In this document: positions 9,884 through 22,592 of the stretch, one piece after another
Position numbering within the stretch: the stretch's first letter is position 1
How the letters are laid out: each line of letters begins with the position of its first letter
DNA from: Batillaria attramentaria
Taxonomy: Eukaryota > Mollusca > Gastropoda > Batillariidae
Direction of reading: 5' to 3'
DNA: 64,000 nt
NCBI GenBank assembly: GCA_018292915.2
Contig: JACVVK020000053.1
Location: 242,501-306,500 of the forward strand
Made by a program: the position numbers and the translations under genes
Notes under the pieces: generated by a model
Seen by the model: the letters and a program-made list of their open reading frames with translations, nothing else
What the model was told of the DNA's origin: nothing
The model's database searches: none

Positions 9884-11087
9884 CCTCCCCCGCAGTCGAC
9901 ACTAGAAACACATCCGCCATCATGATTACCTACCGGGGAAACGACCACAAACTGCACCGACTGAGTTTAAACACTCTGAGCGAGACAGCTTTAGCCTGGG
10001 ACGTTTGTTGTTGTTTGTTTGTTTTATTTGCAGTGAATGTTGACTGCGAATACTTCAGGTTACGCTGATTCATATGTGAACTCTGATGCTAATCCAGGCA
10101 GGTCACATCGGTGCTAAAAGACTTGGCACAACCATTGGGCAAACAGGACGGATGACACCTGTCAGAGTTCGGATACCAGATTCACACCATAATCAGCCAG
10201 TTATGTAAATTTATTCATTCATACGATCGGCAGCTTGGTCTTGAGTGTAGCTACAATATATATATATATATATATATATCGTCTGGAAGTCTGGCAGCTC
10301 GACCTTGTTGATTGACAGGAATGGAGTCGTCCACTGTGGCACTTGTAATTATGTTGTAGGTATTTTTCAAAATCAGACCAGAATGCGTGAGTGTACTTCC
10401 ATTGCCATAAGTAATGAAACATGGTATCGTTTTCCATTTGCATGTTTGCTTGTTTTTATTTGTTTATCTGTTTTGCGTTTGTTTGTGTTATTCTTTATTT
10501 TTAAATTTGCATGATAATACACAATTTCTTGTACGTTTGATGTTCAATATTTAATACGTAACCGACGCCCGTCTACGTAATCTAACTTGACAAACAAAAA
10601 CAAAATCCCCAGCAACTAAAACAAACGAATGAAGGAATTCTTTCAGAAAAATGCAGTATATGCTTATTAGAGGGAAGGGGGATAATTCAACAGTTCAGCT
10701 TGAATTCGCTTCCGTTTTAAACAATGAAACTGATGCGAACTGTCTGCACAAAATTCAGATGAAGTCAGTTTCAGGACATAGACTGCACGGCGGTCGGTAC
10801 ATCAATCAATGTGATAACTGATTCTGACAGGCAGGTGATGGGTAAATAAAACAGATTGTTGTGAGATCACATGAACGTCAGTTACAATTTTCTAGACCAG
10901 TGCTGAAGTGGCCTCACCTAACCCTACAACCCAGAGCATATCGACGACCTAGAAACAGACGGAGTGGCGAAATGATGAAGTTACTTCCTCACCGCAGCAG
11001 ATGGTGTGAATTCACACTGACTGTCTCGCTTCAAGTTTCACTCATCCGTCATGCTTTGTCCGTTTTCTTGTCGTTTCACACGATGAG
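9884..11087. other. Unassigned sequence with a TA microsatellite
   Basis: (TA)12 at about 10256-10279. The rest shows no gene. A short word shared with the 35475 repeat (TTGATTGACAGGAATGGAGT) lies at 10306-10325. Confidence 0.45.
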
Positions 11088-11121
11088 TGCGCGCGCGCGC
11101 GCGCACACACACACACACTCG

Positions 11122-11162
<41 letters not shown>
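11088..11162. repeat. GC / CA / GA microsatellite
   Basis: (GC)8, then CA units, then (GA)n to 11162. Confidence 0.95.
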
Positions 11163-11166
<4 letters not shown>

Positions 11167-11375
11167 CCTTGTGTTGTTGGTTTAAATCTCTACTGAAAAC
11201 AAGACTTACGCCAACCTGTTGCAGTCTTCACACGTGTGCCATTGTCTCTGCTCATGCGAGCAAAGCAGTTTGATGTCGGCCGCAAATTATAGATTCTCGC
11301 GACTGTGACTGACAAGGGGTGTTTCAACTGACTGAAGATTTAGCTCTTAAAACACTAGGCTTCCTGTGCAGTATC

Positions 11376-11525
11376 GAACTACACGTGTTTCCCTCTTTTT
11401 TGTGTCTGGCAAGAAAGTTTGCCAGACCGCCATACCACGTGTTGTGCTCATCATACCGCGGAAAGATTTTGGCTGAATTCTAGGGGCTCGCCCGCCGTTG
11501 ATTGACAAACTGGGAGTGTATTGGT
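11376..11525 (+). repeat. Dispersed repeat, copy 1
   Basis: Shares an ATCGAACTACACGTGTTTCC start, the TGTCTGGCAAGAA core and a TTGGCTGAATTCTAGGGGCT end with 35475-35585, same orientation. This copy carries about 45 extra bases forming a small hairpin (TCTGGCAA ... TTGCCAGA). Confidence 0.75.
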
Positions 11526-12662
11526 CTATTATGCACATGGAAATAATCTAAGATTTCTTTGCCGACTCACGTTTGCCTATCGTGTTGGCAAATGTTGGTT
11601 AGCAAAACCGGAAATTACTATGGTTGTTCATTTCAGTGACAAAGAAAAATCACACTGCTTTCAAGAAGTTATGGCTCTTTGCGGTTTCTCTTAATTATAA
11701 CTAAATTGAATTCCACACACAATGATAAACATCTAACCAAAAATTCTAACCACAAAATAATTTTGATGAAATCTTGAAAACATAATTCATCCATTGAAAA
11801 TGTTCAGCTAGTTCTGCTCCGTGGTGGGTTTGGGAAACATATAACATTACAAACTGCCTATTATTTAAAACTAATTTGGCTCCCCTCAGTCAAATGAAAA
11901 GGGCAGTCCCGCCAACCACAGTCGAGTAAACACAATACCACACAGCAAGGTGACGTATGGTCGCGGCGGAGGACTGTGTACAGAGCTGTAAGCGACGAAA
12001 ATCGGCAAACACGCACAAAAAAAGAGAGAGTAAACTACCTACATGGCCGACCTGCCGTGCACAGCTATGCGGTTCGGCCTGCCTACTATGCCGTGTTTCA
12101 GCGTGACCCCGCCCGAACTGGCCTCGTGTGACCCAGAAACTTCACGTGTCTCGCTCCCCAAATCTGTCTTTCCTTCCAGTCTTTTCTTCAGCTTCCCCTT
12201 GTGGTACGAAGTGTTCATGTGTACACACGATTTAGCGTGATAGAGTGTTGGTACGCTGCAACATAGGCTGACGAAAGATGCTGTTGTTGAACGAGTATAA
12301 CATTCAAGATGCTAGTATATATGTTTCTGTTGCTGAGGTCACCGAAGGTCACCCGAGGTCCTGATTTTATCTTTTATCTTTTTTATTTGTTTGTTTGTTT
12401 GATTGTTTGCTTGACTGTGTTTGCCGGTTTTGTTTTGTTTGTTTTTCAGTTCCCACAGCCGGACCGGCCATAGTGGGTATCAACAGAGTCACAGTCAGTA
12501 ATGCGAGGAACTATAAAATCGATCTATGACGATATATTAATTTTTGTAAGTTTTGGTTTATGAAGGCACTGAAATCTACGCTGACATCATTGAACTGAAG
12601 AAAAGATTTCCAGATACTATAAACATAACTTGTTTTGTGATGTTGTGCCATAACAAGGGACG
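11526..12662. other. Unassigned sequence
   Basis: No gene or repeat copy recognised. A 65-residue plus frame (12043-12240) has no motif. Confidence 0.5.
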
Positions 12663-12974
12663 CACTTAACACGTAGCGCGTCGGACTTGTATAGCCGCTG
12701 CGCTACTCAACGGCCGTCACCGCTGTCATTTCGAAGAAGTGTGGGTTCGAACCCAGGTCGAGTTTGTGATATGTGATACCAGATTTCCCCGGCTGCTCCT
12801 AAGGGGTTTCTCTCCGGGTTATCCGGCTTTAGTTCCCCAGCAACATAAAAAAGGACAGGACGGTATTGAGTGACGCTGCACCACGAGGACTGGATGCGTT
12901 TTCCCCCGGGGGAAGCAGGCCGAATTTCCCGAAAGGAACAATAAAGTATGAGTAAAAAAAAAAAAAAAAAAAAA
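12663..12974 (+). mobile_element. SINE family B, with poly-A tail
   Basis: A tRNA-like head has a perfect B box (GGGTTCGAACCCAG at about 12744-12757). It is followed by a body with TTTCTCTCCGGGTTATCCGG, a CCCCCGGGGGAAGCAGG segment, and an A20 tail at 12955-12974. The same order is found in copies at 28457-28866 and 35968-36190 (minus) and, 5'-truncated, at 20868-21080. SINEs are non-coding pol III retroelements moved by partner LINE enzymes. Confidence 0.85.
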
Positions 12975-13000
12975 GCACCCCCAAAGTCGCACCACCCGCT
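12975..13000 (-). repeat. Fragment of SINE family A, reversed
   Basis: GCACCCCCAAAGTCGCACC matches the minus-strand interior of family A (compare 39440-39460). It is a short leftover between the family B tail and the intact family A copy. Confidence 0.5.
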
Positions 13001-13025
13001 TTGAGAAGCCAACATGGATCTCATT

Positions 13026-13515
13026 ACCGGCCCCCGTAGTGTAGTGATTAGCACTTCGGACCATTGACCGGGAGACCCGGGTTCGAATCCCAGCCGAGAC
13101 AAGCGGGATTTTTCCTACCTAGGTCGGCTCCTACCCAGAGCGGGTGTGCTATGGGCCCAATGGGGAGGCTGTTGCCACACAGCCGAGATTCACCCACTTC
13201 ACGGGTGCGACTTTGGGGGTGCTTCCCTTGGTATGACACGTCTTATGATGTGGATGATTACACGGCCGGCACCGCAGGTGCCGTAGTTCCCGGGCCTGGT
13301 GAACGCCGGGATATTTATGACAGGAAGCGTGGAAGGCGGCCCTGTCCCGCAGTCCCAAACCACATGGACCTCCATAGCATCATCTTACCATCATTCTCAT
13401 CTCCATCATCATGCATAATAAAAATTGCCCCAGCCTTCGAGCCCTTCGTGGATTCCACCCATGACCTGGGAGGAACACCACTGAAGCTGGCAAAAAGAGT
13501 TGGGGCAGCAAAAAA
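13026..13515 (+). mobile_element. SINE family A, full-length, with target-site duplication
   Basis: The tRNA-like head has GTAGTGTAGTGATTAGCAC (A-box region) and GGGTTCGAATCCCAGCCGAG (B-box region), followed by a long body and TTGGGGCAGCAAAAAAA. The 14 bp ACATGGATCTCATT occurs on both sides (13012-13025 and 13516-13529), a clean target-site duplication from LINE-type insertion. Minus-orientation relatives are at 39155-39635 and 63765-63880. Confidence 0.92.
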
Positions 13516-13529
13516 ACATGGATCTCATT

Positions 13530-14241
13530 GAGGCAGATAAGTGCGTCCTTGCGCAACCCCACCCCAGCATCTGTCAGCGTTCAATTCAGCGGCGGGAGGG
13601 GGGGGGAGGAGGGGATGGTGCACACCGGCTGACACAGACAATGCAATAATCTCTCTTAGCCACTTGTTACAACAGCGCTAAAATTGTCTGTACACCTCTA
13701 CGTCTTGTTAGAGCGCTTGCCATCAGTCAGTGTCTCTTTCCCTGCATTCATCTGCCTCTCAGCAACCTGTACCGAGCACGTGGGGGTGTGGGGGTGTTGC
13801 GGGCTTTTTTCAGTTGACAACCTCTGACAAGCCCTTCAGTGTTTGCATAAAGGTGCAGTCAGGTGGCATTTCTGCATTACACTATACATGTCAAGTTATG
13901 AATGGTACCCACTTTACTTATGCGCTTCTAAAACGGCTTCTTACTTGTCAGTGTCAAGGTGCTCTTTTAAGAATACTAACATGCTGGCGCCGGGTAGAGA
14001 TGACAAGGTCAAAGGTGTTGGGGGACGGGGGGGGGGGGGGGCGCAGAAGGGGATGGAAGCGATTGAAGGGAAGCAAGTCTGCAGGAACTTGCATGGTACA
14101 GTGGAGCGGACGTAACAGTGATTTCAGTAGGAAGTCCATCAACAGAGCCTTGACACACTGAAGCAAAACTGAAGCAGAACTGAAGCATTGTATGATGTAT
14201 AAATGATCTGGTAAAGTTTTCCGAATCTGCTACGCTGCCCC
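13530..14241. other. Unassigned sequence with G-runs
   Basis: GGGGG tracts at 13594-13613 and 14020-14042. Two overlapping frames (13730-14161, 13843-14115) show no motif. Confidence 0.5.
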
Positions 14242-14333
14242 ATGCCCCCCCCCCCATCCCCCACCCCTATCCCCTGCCCCCACCCCTCCCGCCCCCACCT
14301 CTCTCTCTCTCTCTCTCTACCTCTCTCTCTCCA
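14242..14333. repeat. C-rich tract and CT microsatellite
   Basis: C-rich tract to about 14298, then (CT)n with one AC interruption. Confidence 0.9.
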
Positions 14334-14772
14334 TATCCGGAATTTGGTTTCGGAATTCTGTGCGAGGGATCAAAATGCCTACCATGGGTAAAGCGTGTTA
14401 GGTTGAGAGCACCGTACGAAATATGCAACGATTTTGGAAGAATTTGCCATTTAAAGTTTTTTTCAGTGTTGAGTCTGCTCTGGAAAAATATGAAGTAAGA
14501 GTGTGTAATGGGGAGTAGGGGGTGGGGGCGGCAAAAAAGGAGGAAAGGGAAGGCAAGAAAGGAGGATGGAGCTGAAAACATCTGAGCTAAAATTACCCCG
14601 TCCCCAAATGACCTGAAATACAACTCAAAACAATACAACAGCCTTACTACGGTGCTGACACTGCCGATGTCCAAGACACACTTGTACGTAACTGATTCTC
14701 AATTACGATTGTGCAAAACATTAAAGACGCTAGCGGCAAGTTCCATCCCAGATTTCTCTTTTCTTGCAACGT
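14334..14772. other. Unassigned sequence
   Basis: Purine-rich stretch at 14510-14575; no gene recognised. Confidence 0.5.
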
Positions 14773-14773
14773 G

Positions 14774-14805
<32 letters not shown>

Positions 14806-14814
14806 GGTGGTGGT

Positions 14815-14874
<60 letters not shown>

Positions 14875-14884
14875 GTTGTTGTTG
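14773..14884. repeat. GTT / GGT / GT microsatellite
   Basis: (GTT)6, (GGT)8, (GT)n, then (GTT)4. Confidence 0.97.
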
Positions 14885-15358
14885 GTTTTTTGTTTTTTTT
14901 CATCTCCTCTCTACTCTTCTTAGAAAAGAAAAACTCACAAGAATGGCTAGAAACTGGATAGGTGTATCTTGCTAATTGATTTAAATACCATGATCATGAT
15001 GTACCAAACAAAATACGTAAAAAGGGGGGGGGGGGGGGGTTCGTACACACGTATCAGAAGAGACTGGGGGTGGAGCTGAGTGCGGGGGGTGGGGGGTAGG
15101 AGGGAAGGGGTGCAGACTGTTTACGTGGATTATAAAAAATAAAAAGTAAAGGAGATTCACAACGTGTATGATACTTGATTATCACACTTGTCTCTCAAAC
15201 AGCTTCTTAGTTTCCTAGTTTCCCTTTAGTGCTGAAGATGTTGTTAAAAGATGAGTAACTCCGACTTTCACTAAGAAAGTATGTTCGTCAGTCCAAACTT
15301 CAAAATGCCTTGCTACTTCGGCACGAATTCCGAATGGACTGAGTAAGATATCTGTAAG

Positions 15359-15360
<2 letters not shown>
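14885..15360. other. Unassigned sequence
   Basis: G-runs at 15025-15039 and 15082-15096; otherwise nothing recognised. Confidence 0.5.

Positions 15361-15421
<61 letters not shown>
15361..15421. repeat. CA microsatellite
   Basis: Pure (CA)30. Confidence 0.98.
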
Positions 15422-15422
<1 letters not shown>

Positions 15423-16939
15423 AAAACAGCAACACTCTCTGGATTTCATTTTCTGTTTTAAGGAGCCACGTTACATAAGTTTGCTTCCAAGTAACACGCT
15501 AACGTCTCCTTATGGAAGGGTTAAAAGCATCGTGTGAGCGTCCTTGCAACCTCTTAACGATAAGAGTACACCTGACTGCCATGCTTCGGACAAATAGTTT
15601 CTTCTTATGTATCACTCCTTTGAAATAAAGAGTAGGCCATCTGTTGATGGAGACATCTTGATCATTTGATCCAGAGATCTAGGTCGCCATATGTCGCACA
15701 TAAAGAAGTTCAGAAGAAATCACACACGATCATAAACCTACTGTGGGACCTTCACAAACTGCACGCATGATTTCCTAATGCTATCATGTTAACAGTGGGC
15801 AGTAACTGGGAGGTTCGGTGTCTTAATTTATTGAGTCTGCCTGTGCATAGCAACGACGATTTTTGTTGTTGTTTATACATAGAGAGAGAGAGAGAGAGGA
15901 CACAAAGGCACTTTAAGAAAATATGCGAGGCTACGGCACGTCTGACTTAAACCCCTCCTTAAATGACGATGTGCTGTCCAAATGATCGATTTTACTCTTT
16001 CATGTAAGCTACTTGAAAACGTTATTGAGTGGTTTTGGTTTAGCAGAAGGTCTGAGTGAGTCAGGCTTTGAAACTGTAATGTCCTATGAAGCGCAGAATC
16101 CCGAATTTCGAAATTCGGCATTACAACTTTAAAGTCTGTCTCCTCCGTCAGTACTTAGTTTGGGGCAAAAGCTGCTTGTTTCTCATGGTTGGATACCCTG
16201 TTTCAAAACGCTTTGGCGGGGTCATTTGGAGACAATGAAGGGCTTGGAGCTGTGTTATTTCCGGGAACTACTTTGCGGATGTGATCAATTGTTGACGTAG
16301 TGCTTCGGTTCCAGTGCAGTTGCTTCGCGTGTTTCGCGCGGTGGAAAGGTTTTGACTGCTGACGAGTCACCCTCGCAGTGCACTGATGGGAGACGGATCG
16401 ACCTACTTTCGCGTAGTGATTATCAACTGTGGCAAAGATGAGATGAGAGGCGAAATCTGCGCGTGCAGTTTGAACCAAGTTAACATTGCAATGTTCTCAA
16501 ATACTCTTGGGAGATGATTGAGGAACGGGATGAAGCGTGTATATATTTTCCTATCGTAGAGACACCATGTTGAACTAAACTAAGCTGAACCTCTCCTAGA
16601 ATGCTGTAAGAGCAGCTGGTACAATTAAGCCTCCCTCGCCGATATCTGCCAATACCCAGTACGTGTATCACTACAGAGTTTTCGGTCAGACCAGGGTAAT
16701 TACAGAACTGACTGGAGAGGTAGCGAATCCTATCTCACGAGGGTTAATACGGAATACTGGGTCAGACCTGTTACCCAGAATCAGGTTTCCGGTAACACAG
16801 GATCAGTGAGGTCGGTGACTTGAAACAGGTGACTGTGGTACAGGTACGAAGGTTTGAAGAATAGCATCCACGTGTCTTGAAGTGCGGAGTTCGGACCTCT
16901 GAAAGCTTCAATAAAATGTGGTAGTTTTGTAGGAAGTGA
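15422..16939. other. Unassigned sequence
   Basis: A short GA run at 15882-15898. Minus frames at 16203-16478 and 16480-16671 have no domain. Confidence 0.5.
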
Positions 16940-17102
16940 AGTTTCATGGTCGACTTCAAAGAGTTTTGGATGTCAGTGCTCGGGTCGTGAGTTCGAATCC
17001 CGGCCGAGGCCAGATGTTTGTGTTGACCTTTTTTTCTCGTTGCCCCCGTCTTTGATATCACCCATAGGTGGTGGAAAAGGACGTTAAACTCTCGACCACC
17101 CT
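16940..17102 (+). mobile_element. SINE family C, diverged copy
   Basis: B-box region GTGAGTTCGAATCCCGGCCG, then TTGTGTTGACC, GTTGCCCCCGTCTTTGATAT and GGACGTTAAACTCTCGACCA. The order matches the better copies at 50608, 59651 and 61066. The A-box half is poorly preserved. Confidence 0.8.
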
Positions 17103-17141
17103 CGAAGAGTTTCGGGAGGCGGTCGTATAGACATTGAAACT

Positions 17142-17170
17142 CTCTCTCTCTCTCTCTCTCTGGCTGCACC

Positions 17171-17240
<70 letters not shown>
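17142..17240. repeat. CT and GT microsatellites
   Basis: (CT)n at 17142-17161 and (GT)33 at about 17174-17240. Confidence 0.97.
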
Positions 17241-18214
<974 letters not shown>

Positions 18215-18217
<3 letters not shown>

Positions 18218-19590
18218 TAAGCCCTAAATAACTCACTGACTAACTAACTCTGTCGCCCTCCCTCACTCTCTGTGCGTACGTGCGTATATGTGTCCCCCTT
18301 ACACGCGTACTAAGCAAAGACACGGAGTTGTGAGTGAGGTTGTTAAAGTACACTGTACTACGTGGTCAAACTAAGGAAGCAGACAGAGTGAGTGTGAAGG
18401 AGTGACGAGTCCACTCGACATTTGACATTTCACACTGAACTGCGGTCTCACCAGACTGTGTCAATACTTACGGGACAGCGGCAACTACACTTAGACCGAC
18501 ATCCGTGAAAATAGTCCCGTTTAACCCGTTAACGCCTGAACATGGAGCACTTTCTCATTCAGTTCTCCGCCTCACTCTCATCCAAAAGGGCTGTTTTCGA
18601 AACTGCCATATTATATGTGTAAAAAACACACCAGCATAAAATAAAAACAGATTATCCAAATGCTTTTGTTTGTGCTGGTTTCCTCTTTGGTGTTTCGTTT
18701 TAAGTTTTGAAATTATTGCTGGAGATAAATTTTGCTTGTTTGTCTTGAAAATATGCGATGCCAGAAACATACAAAACAAACAAGTTTTTGCCAAAGGTTG
18801 TTGTGGTTTCAAAAGCATGTCTGTAACTCTATCTGCAATCCTGTAATGACAAAAGCATGGGCTCGAGCCAGAAGCAAGGGGCGGTGTTTACGGCCGCTGC
18901 AGCTCAATGGAACTCATGCTTGAAATAGTTTGTCATTCATCTGACAAGCCTCGTTCTCAGATGTTCTTCCGTCCCCCCCCCCCCTACCACCACACATATT
19001 GTGGTTCGGAAAACGCCTTGCAAGGAATTCGGATCCAAAATTTATGACGCCCGTAAATATACGAGGCCTCTACATCATTCACCCAAGCGAAAAATCATCA
19101 TGTCCACTCGCTGGCGAGATTCCCAGGCATCAAAGCAACCTGCTGTTTGCTGCCACATGCCTGCTTTTTGATACCCGACATCTAACACTCCTTTGACGGA
19201 CAAGAACGGTGTAAGTTTTAGTGGTCGGCTAATGGGGGGCCGTCGACGCCGATGGAGAATATATGACACCCTCTGAACACGCCGAGTAATTGCAGTTTGA
19301 TAACAGCACTGTGATAGCAGCAAAAGAGTGCACATGAGAGGGAGATGGGTTGTTGATAAATCAGGGTTTGGCCACTGCCGCTGTGGGCAGCGAGTCGGGC
19401 CGCAAAAGATCGTCATACTAAAAAACAAAAAACAAAAAACTGCATTCATAGAACGATGGCAATAATTTTCCAATCTGGGCAATGTTTGCAAGTGAGAATG
19501 CATTGAATATCACGTCCCATCTTGTCTGCTGATAATCTTGTTCGTAAAGAAGACGAGTTGAAAACTTATGAAAGCTGCACACAAATTAAT
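18215..19590. other. Unassigned sequence
   Basis: A C12 run near 18973. Minus frames 18555-18818 and 19075-19503 show no domain. No repeat copy recognised. Confidence 0.5.
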
Positions 19591-19757
<167 letters not shown>

Positions 19758-19759
19758 TG

Positions 19760-19800
19760 ATCGGCGCCCAACCTCCTGCTGGAGCTCTGGGCGCCTTACA
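19760..19800 (+). repeat. GCGCC stem-loop tail module, copy 1
   Basis: GGCGCCCAACCTCC ... GAGCTCTGGGCGCCTTACAA. The same module occurs at 36725-36768 and, weaker, at 34650-34690, each linked to trinucleotide repeats. It is probably the end module of an otherwise decayed SINE. Confidence 0.6.
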
Positions 19801-19883
19801 AACGCAAAACCGTTACATACACACAGTCATACATACACCGAGTCTCAAATCATTCTTATAAACATTAGACTAGTATGATCTTG

Positions 19884-20284
19884 ATGGTCGGTGGTCTAGT
19901 GGTTAAGAGACTTGTCACCAATGCGAGAGGTCAGGGGTTCGAGTCCCACTCGGGGCAAAGAATTTTTCCTTCTCGTATGTGTCACCGTTCATTCGGGCCG
20001 ATCGTCGGGGGTTCTCTCCGGGTACTCCGGCTTCCTCCCCCTCTGCTTTGGAAATGTTCAGCCCACCAAATTTGAAAAATAAATGTAATTCTAAATTCCG
20101 AAATTTAAATAGCTGAGCTGACCCTTCGCACCACGTGATTGTAATACGTTTATGTCCAGTGTGTGGGAGAATGCGTGTGATTCACGTGAGCGTGCGTGTT
20201 GGGTTCAGTTCGCGGCGCTTTGAGCCGATTCGTGAAATTGGGTAAAGCGCCTATACAATACTCATTATTATTATTATTATTATG
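19884..20284 (+). mobile_element. SINE family D, full-length, (TTA)n tail
   Basis: The head is GGTCGGTGGTCTAGTGGTTA with a B-box region GGGGTTCGAGTCCCACTCGG. Body landmarks are TTCTCTCCGGGTACTCCGG and GAAATGTTCAGCCCACCAAA. A stem-loop-like CGGCGCTTTGAGCCGATTCG ... AAAGCGCC comes before (TTA)6. Minus copies are at 26158-26385, 29868-30030 and 47343-47745. Confidence 0.9.
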
Positions 20285-20867
20285 ATGGTGAAACAGTGGT
20301 AGATCAGAGATATAATACTCTCATGACCAAACTGTTGAAAAGTGGTAATTTTACGTTACGGGGCAATTTCCTGAATTCACTCTTAATACCCCCCCCCCCT
20401 CCACACACACACACACACACACACACACTTCATCCCCTGCCACTCCCCAGGCGCGCGGTCAGATATTTCATACTCCAGTAATTTCAATATCATCAAACGG
20501 TTTTACACTTCCTGCCAGAAGACGAACACATCAACAACACAACAGGCGCCACGTCATAATCAATATCATTATACCATTCTCATTACCTAATCACGGTCCA
20601 CCTGTTACAAATGATTATTACATCTGCTGATGTATTGTGCAGCCTGTGGCGAGCCAAATATTTTGCATAAACATGTAAGATGAAACACTCCTACACAGTA
20701 TAGATATGTCCACAGCGACGGGCCCTGAGGATATTTGTTCACGCGGTGGACTGTCATAGAAATCTATACACAAACCCTCAAGCGTGCATTTTTCGTTTTG
20801 TGTGTTGTAGCCAGATGTCACTCTATATACTGAGCCAGTCTTAGAGATAAGCATGAATTATGGCTTT
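20285..20867. other. Unassigned sequence with C-run and CA repeat
   Basis: C11 at 20389-20399 and (CA)n at about 20402-20428. No gene recognised. Confidence 0.5.
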
Positions 20868-21080
20868 ACTGTTTTTGTAGCCCAGGGATTTAATGTCCAG
20901 TGCCCGTATTTGTCTTTAGTACTTTACTTGGGTTTTGTTATTGTTTTTGGCGGGTTTTTTTTTTCTTCTTCTTGTTGTGTTTATGCTACTATTTTTCTCC
21001 CTTTTGGAACATTCGTGTTGCTTCATCCGCTGTGCACCGCCACCTACTACCTATCCTAGTTTTCAACCTTGCTGGGTGAT
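20868..21080 (-). mobile_element. SINE family B, 5'-truncated copy
   Basis: From ACTGTTTTTGTAGCCCAGGG through TTTAGTACTTTACTTGGGTT to TATCCTAGTTTTCAACCTTG it parallels 28457-28683. The tRNA-like head is missing. The shared A/T-rich 3' part shows that this tail belongs to the element. Confidence 0.85.
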
Positions 21081-22117
21081 AGTTTGATAGTTTGTAGTGA
21101 TTTTTGTTGCTAATTCATCGGTTTGTGTGTGTGTGGGGGGTGGGGGGGGGAGATTTCCCTCTAGTAAAGATGTCACGAGAATGTTGGGGAAGAGATCAGG
21201 GTAAACTCAATTCAAGCTTAACGAGGCAGCAGATGTGTTGTGGAGAAAAAAAAAAGTTCATGGTTCAGGTTACAGATCTCTGTTACCTTGTAATTCGAAT
21301 GTAAAGAATGAGAGTGAAGGAATGGAGGTAGGGGAGGGTGCTGGACGGGATGGCGTGTGTGGTGGTGGTGGTGGGAAGGGGGGGGGGGGGGGTCGCACTA
21401 AAAGGATAGGAAGATCGGACGCACTTTAGACCAATTTTCTCCACTGTCAATTTCTTTGCCATTCATTACCTCCGCGGGAGACAAAAGAGATTGAATCCCA
21501 AAACGTCAACTCGCCCACAACAGGTCCACAACTACACAACACGGAGGTGCCGAAATGGCTTATTTTGTAGGGAAATTGGAATAGCCGTCTACAAATAACT
21601 ACCAGCAAGAAAAGGCAGACACTGATAAATGACCTTTATGACACGGTCGTCTATTTGCATTCTGTTTACAATTTTTTTCCAGCTCTGGTAATTGCCGTAC
21701 CCTTGAAACATACCGGACGATAAGACCTTTGTAACAGTCTATAATATTTTACTTCCACCTGCGTAGGCATGGTCCTATTTATAAATGCACACGGCCTTGT
21801 TTGACAGCGCTGGATAACAAATGCTATTATTACGATAATCAACTGTGAACTGTAAAAGGGACTGGCAGACACACCCAAAACACCACATACACGGGGCTGC
21901 TTCTTGGGCTGGACTCAAGAATGTGAAAAATGGAGACACTGAATACGTTTGAAATGTCTTTCAGGGGGACCTGATGAGGCTCGGTGAGATAGCTAATCCT
22001 CTCTCGTAAAACGTTTCGTTTGCAACACGATAAGGAAAGGTTTGAAGGAGAGCAGGGAAAGTCAAGGTGTGCCAACCACGGAAAGAAAGACTGGTGCGCA
22101 GACATGCAAACATGAAG
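21081..22117. other. Unassigned sequence with G-runs
   Basis: G-rich tracts at 21136-21150 and 21376-21392. The phrase AGTTTGTAGTGATTTTTGTT at 21089-21108 is shared with the 24097/25200 repeat family. No gene recognised. Confidence 0.5.
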
Positions 22118-22260
22118 GCTGGCATGGCCGGCTGGAGCCACATATTTGTGCCGGTCTTTTTCCTCGTTTCCCCGTCCTTGATATCACCCTTCTGTGTGGA
22201 AAAGGACGTTAAACGCTCAAGACACCCATCCACCCCCCCCCTCTCTCTCTCTCTCTCTCT
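22118..22260 (+). mobile_element. SINE family C, 5'-damaged copy plus CT tail
   Basis: ATATTTGTGCCGGTCTTTTT, CCCCGTCCTTGATATCACCC and AAAAGGACGTTAAACGCTCA match the family C body. A C-run and (CT)n follow (22229-22260). The B box is not preserved. Confidence 0.75.
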
Positions 22261-22427
22261 TAAAATGTTCTCCCGATGATCGCTAGTGGTTTCCTGACCG
22301 TGATCCGCCTAACTTCACCGGTTTGCCGAAAATACACAAGACTGGTTTTCACACTAGTTTTGGAGCTTTGTGTAACGATTCAAACCATTTCAGCCAATCA
22401 GAAGACGGCGGATTGTTTGGTTGGTTC

Positions 22428-22592
22428 GTTGCTTGCGGGTTGTGGGTCCTTTTTCGATCACATAAGGGTGATAACCAAAAGGGGGCAACGAGAAGAACGC
22501 AGCACTTTTTTTGTACTCACAGACAGGATTCGAACTCACGATCCAGGCATCGAAACTCCAATGCTCTACAAGTTCGGTTCCCAAAAAACATA
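22428..22592 (-). mobile_element. SINE family C, diverged minus copy
   Basis: On minus: TAGAGCATTGGAGTTTCGAT, GTGAGTTCGAATCCTG and CGTTGCCCCC are readable. The tail is altered. Confidence 0.7.

Noticed and set aside
13026..13100. Functional tRNA gene
   Set aside because: A- and B-box wording is present but it continues into a SINE body with a tail and target-site duplication, so it is a SINE head. The same applies to heads at 19884, 50608, 59651 and 61066.
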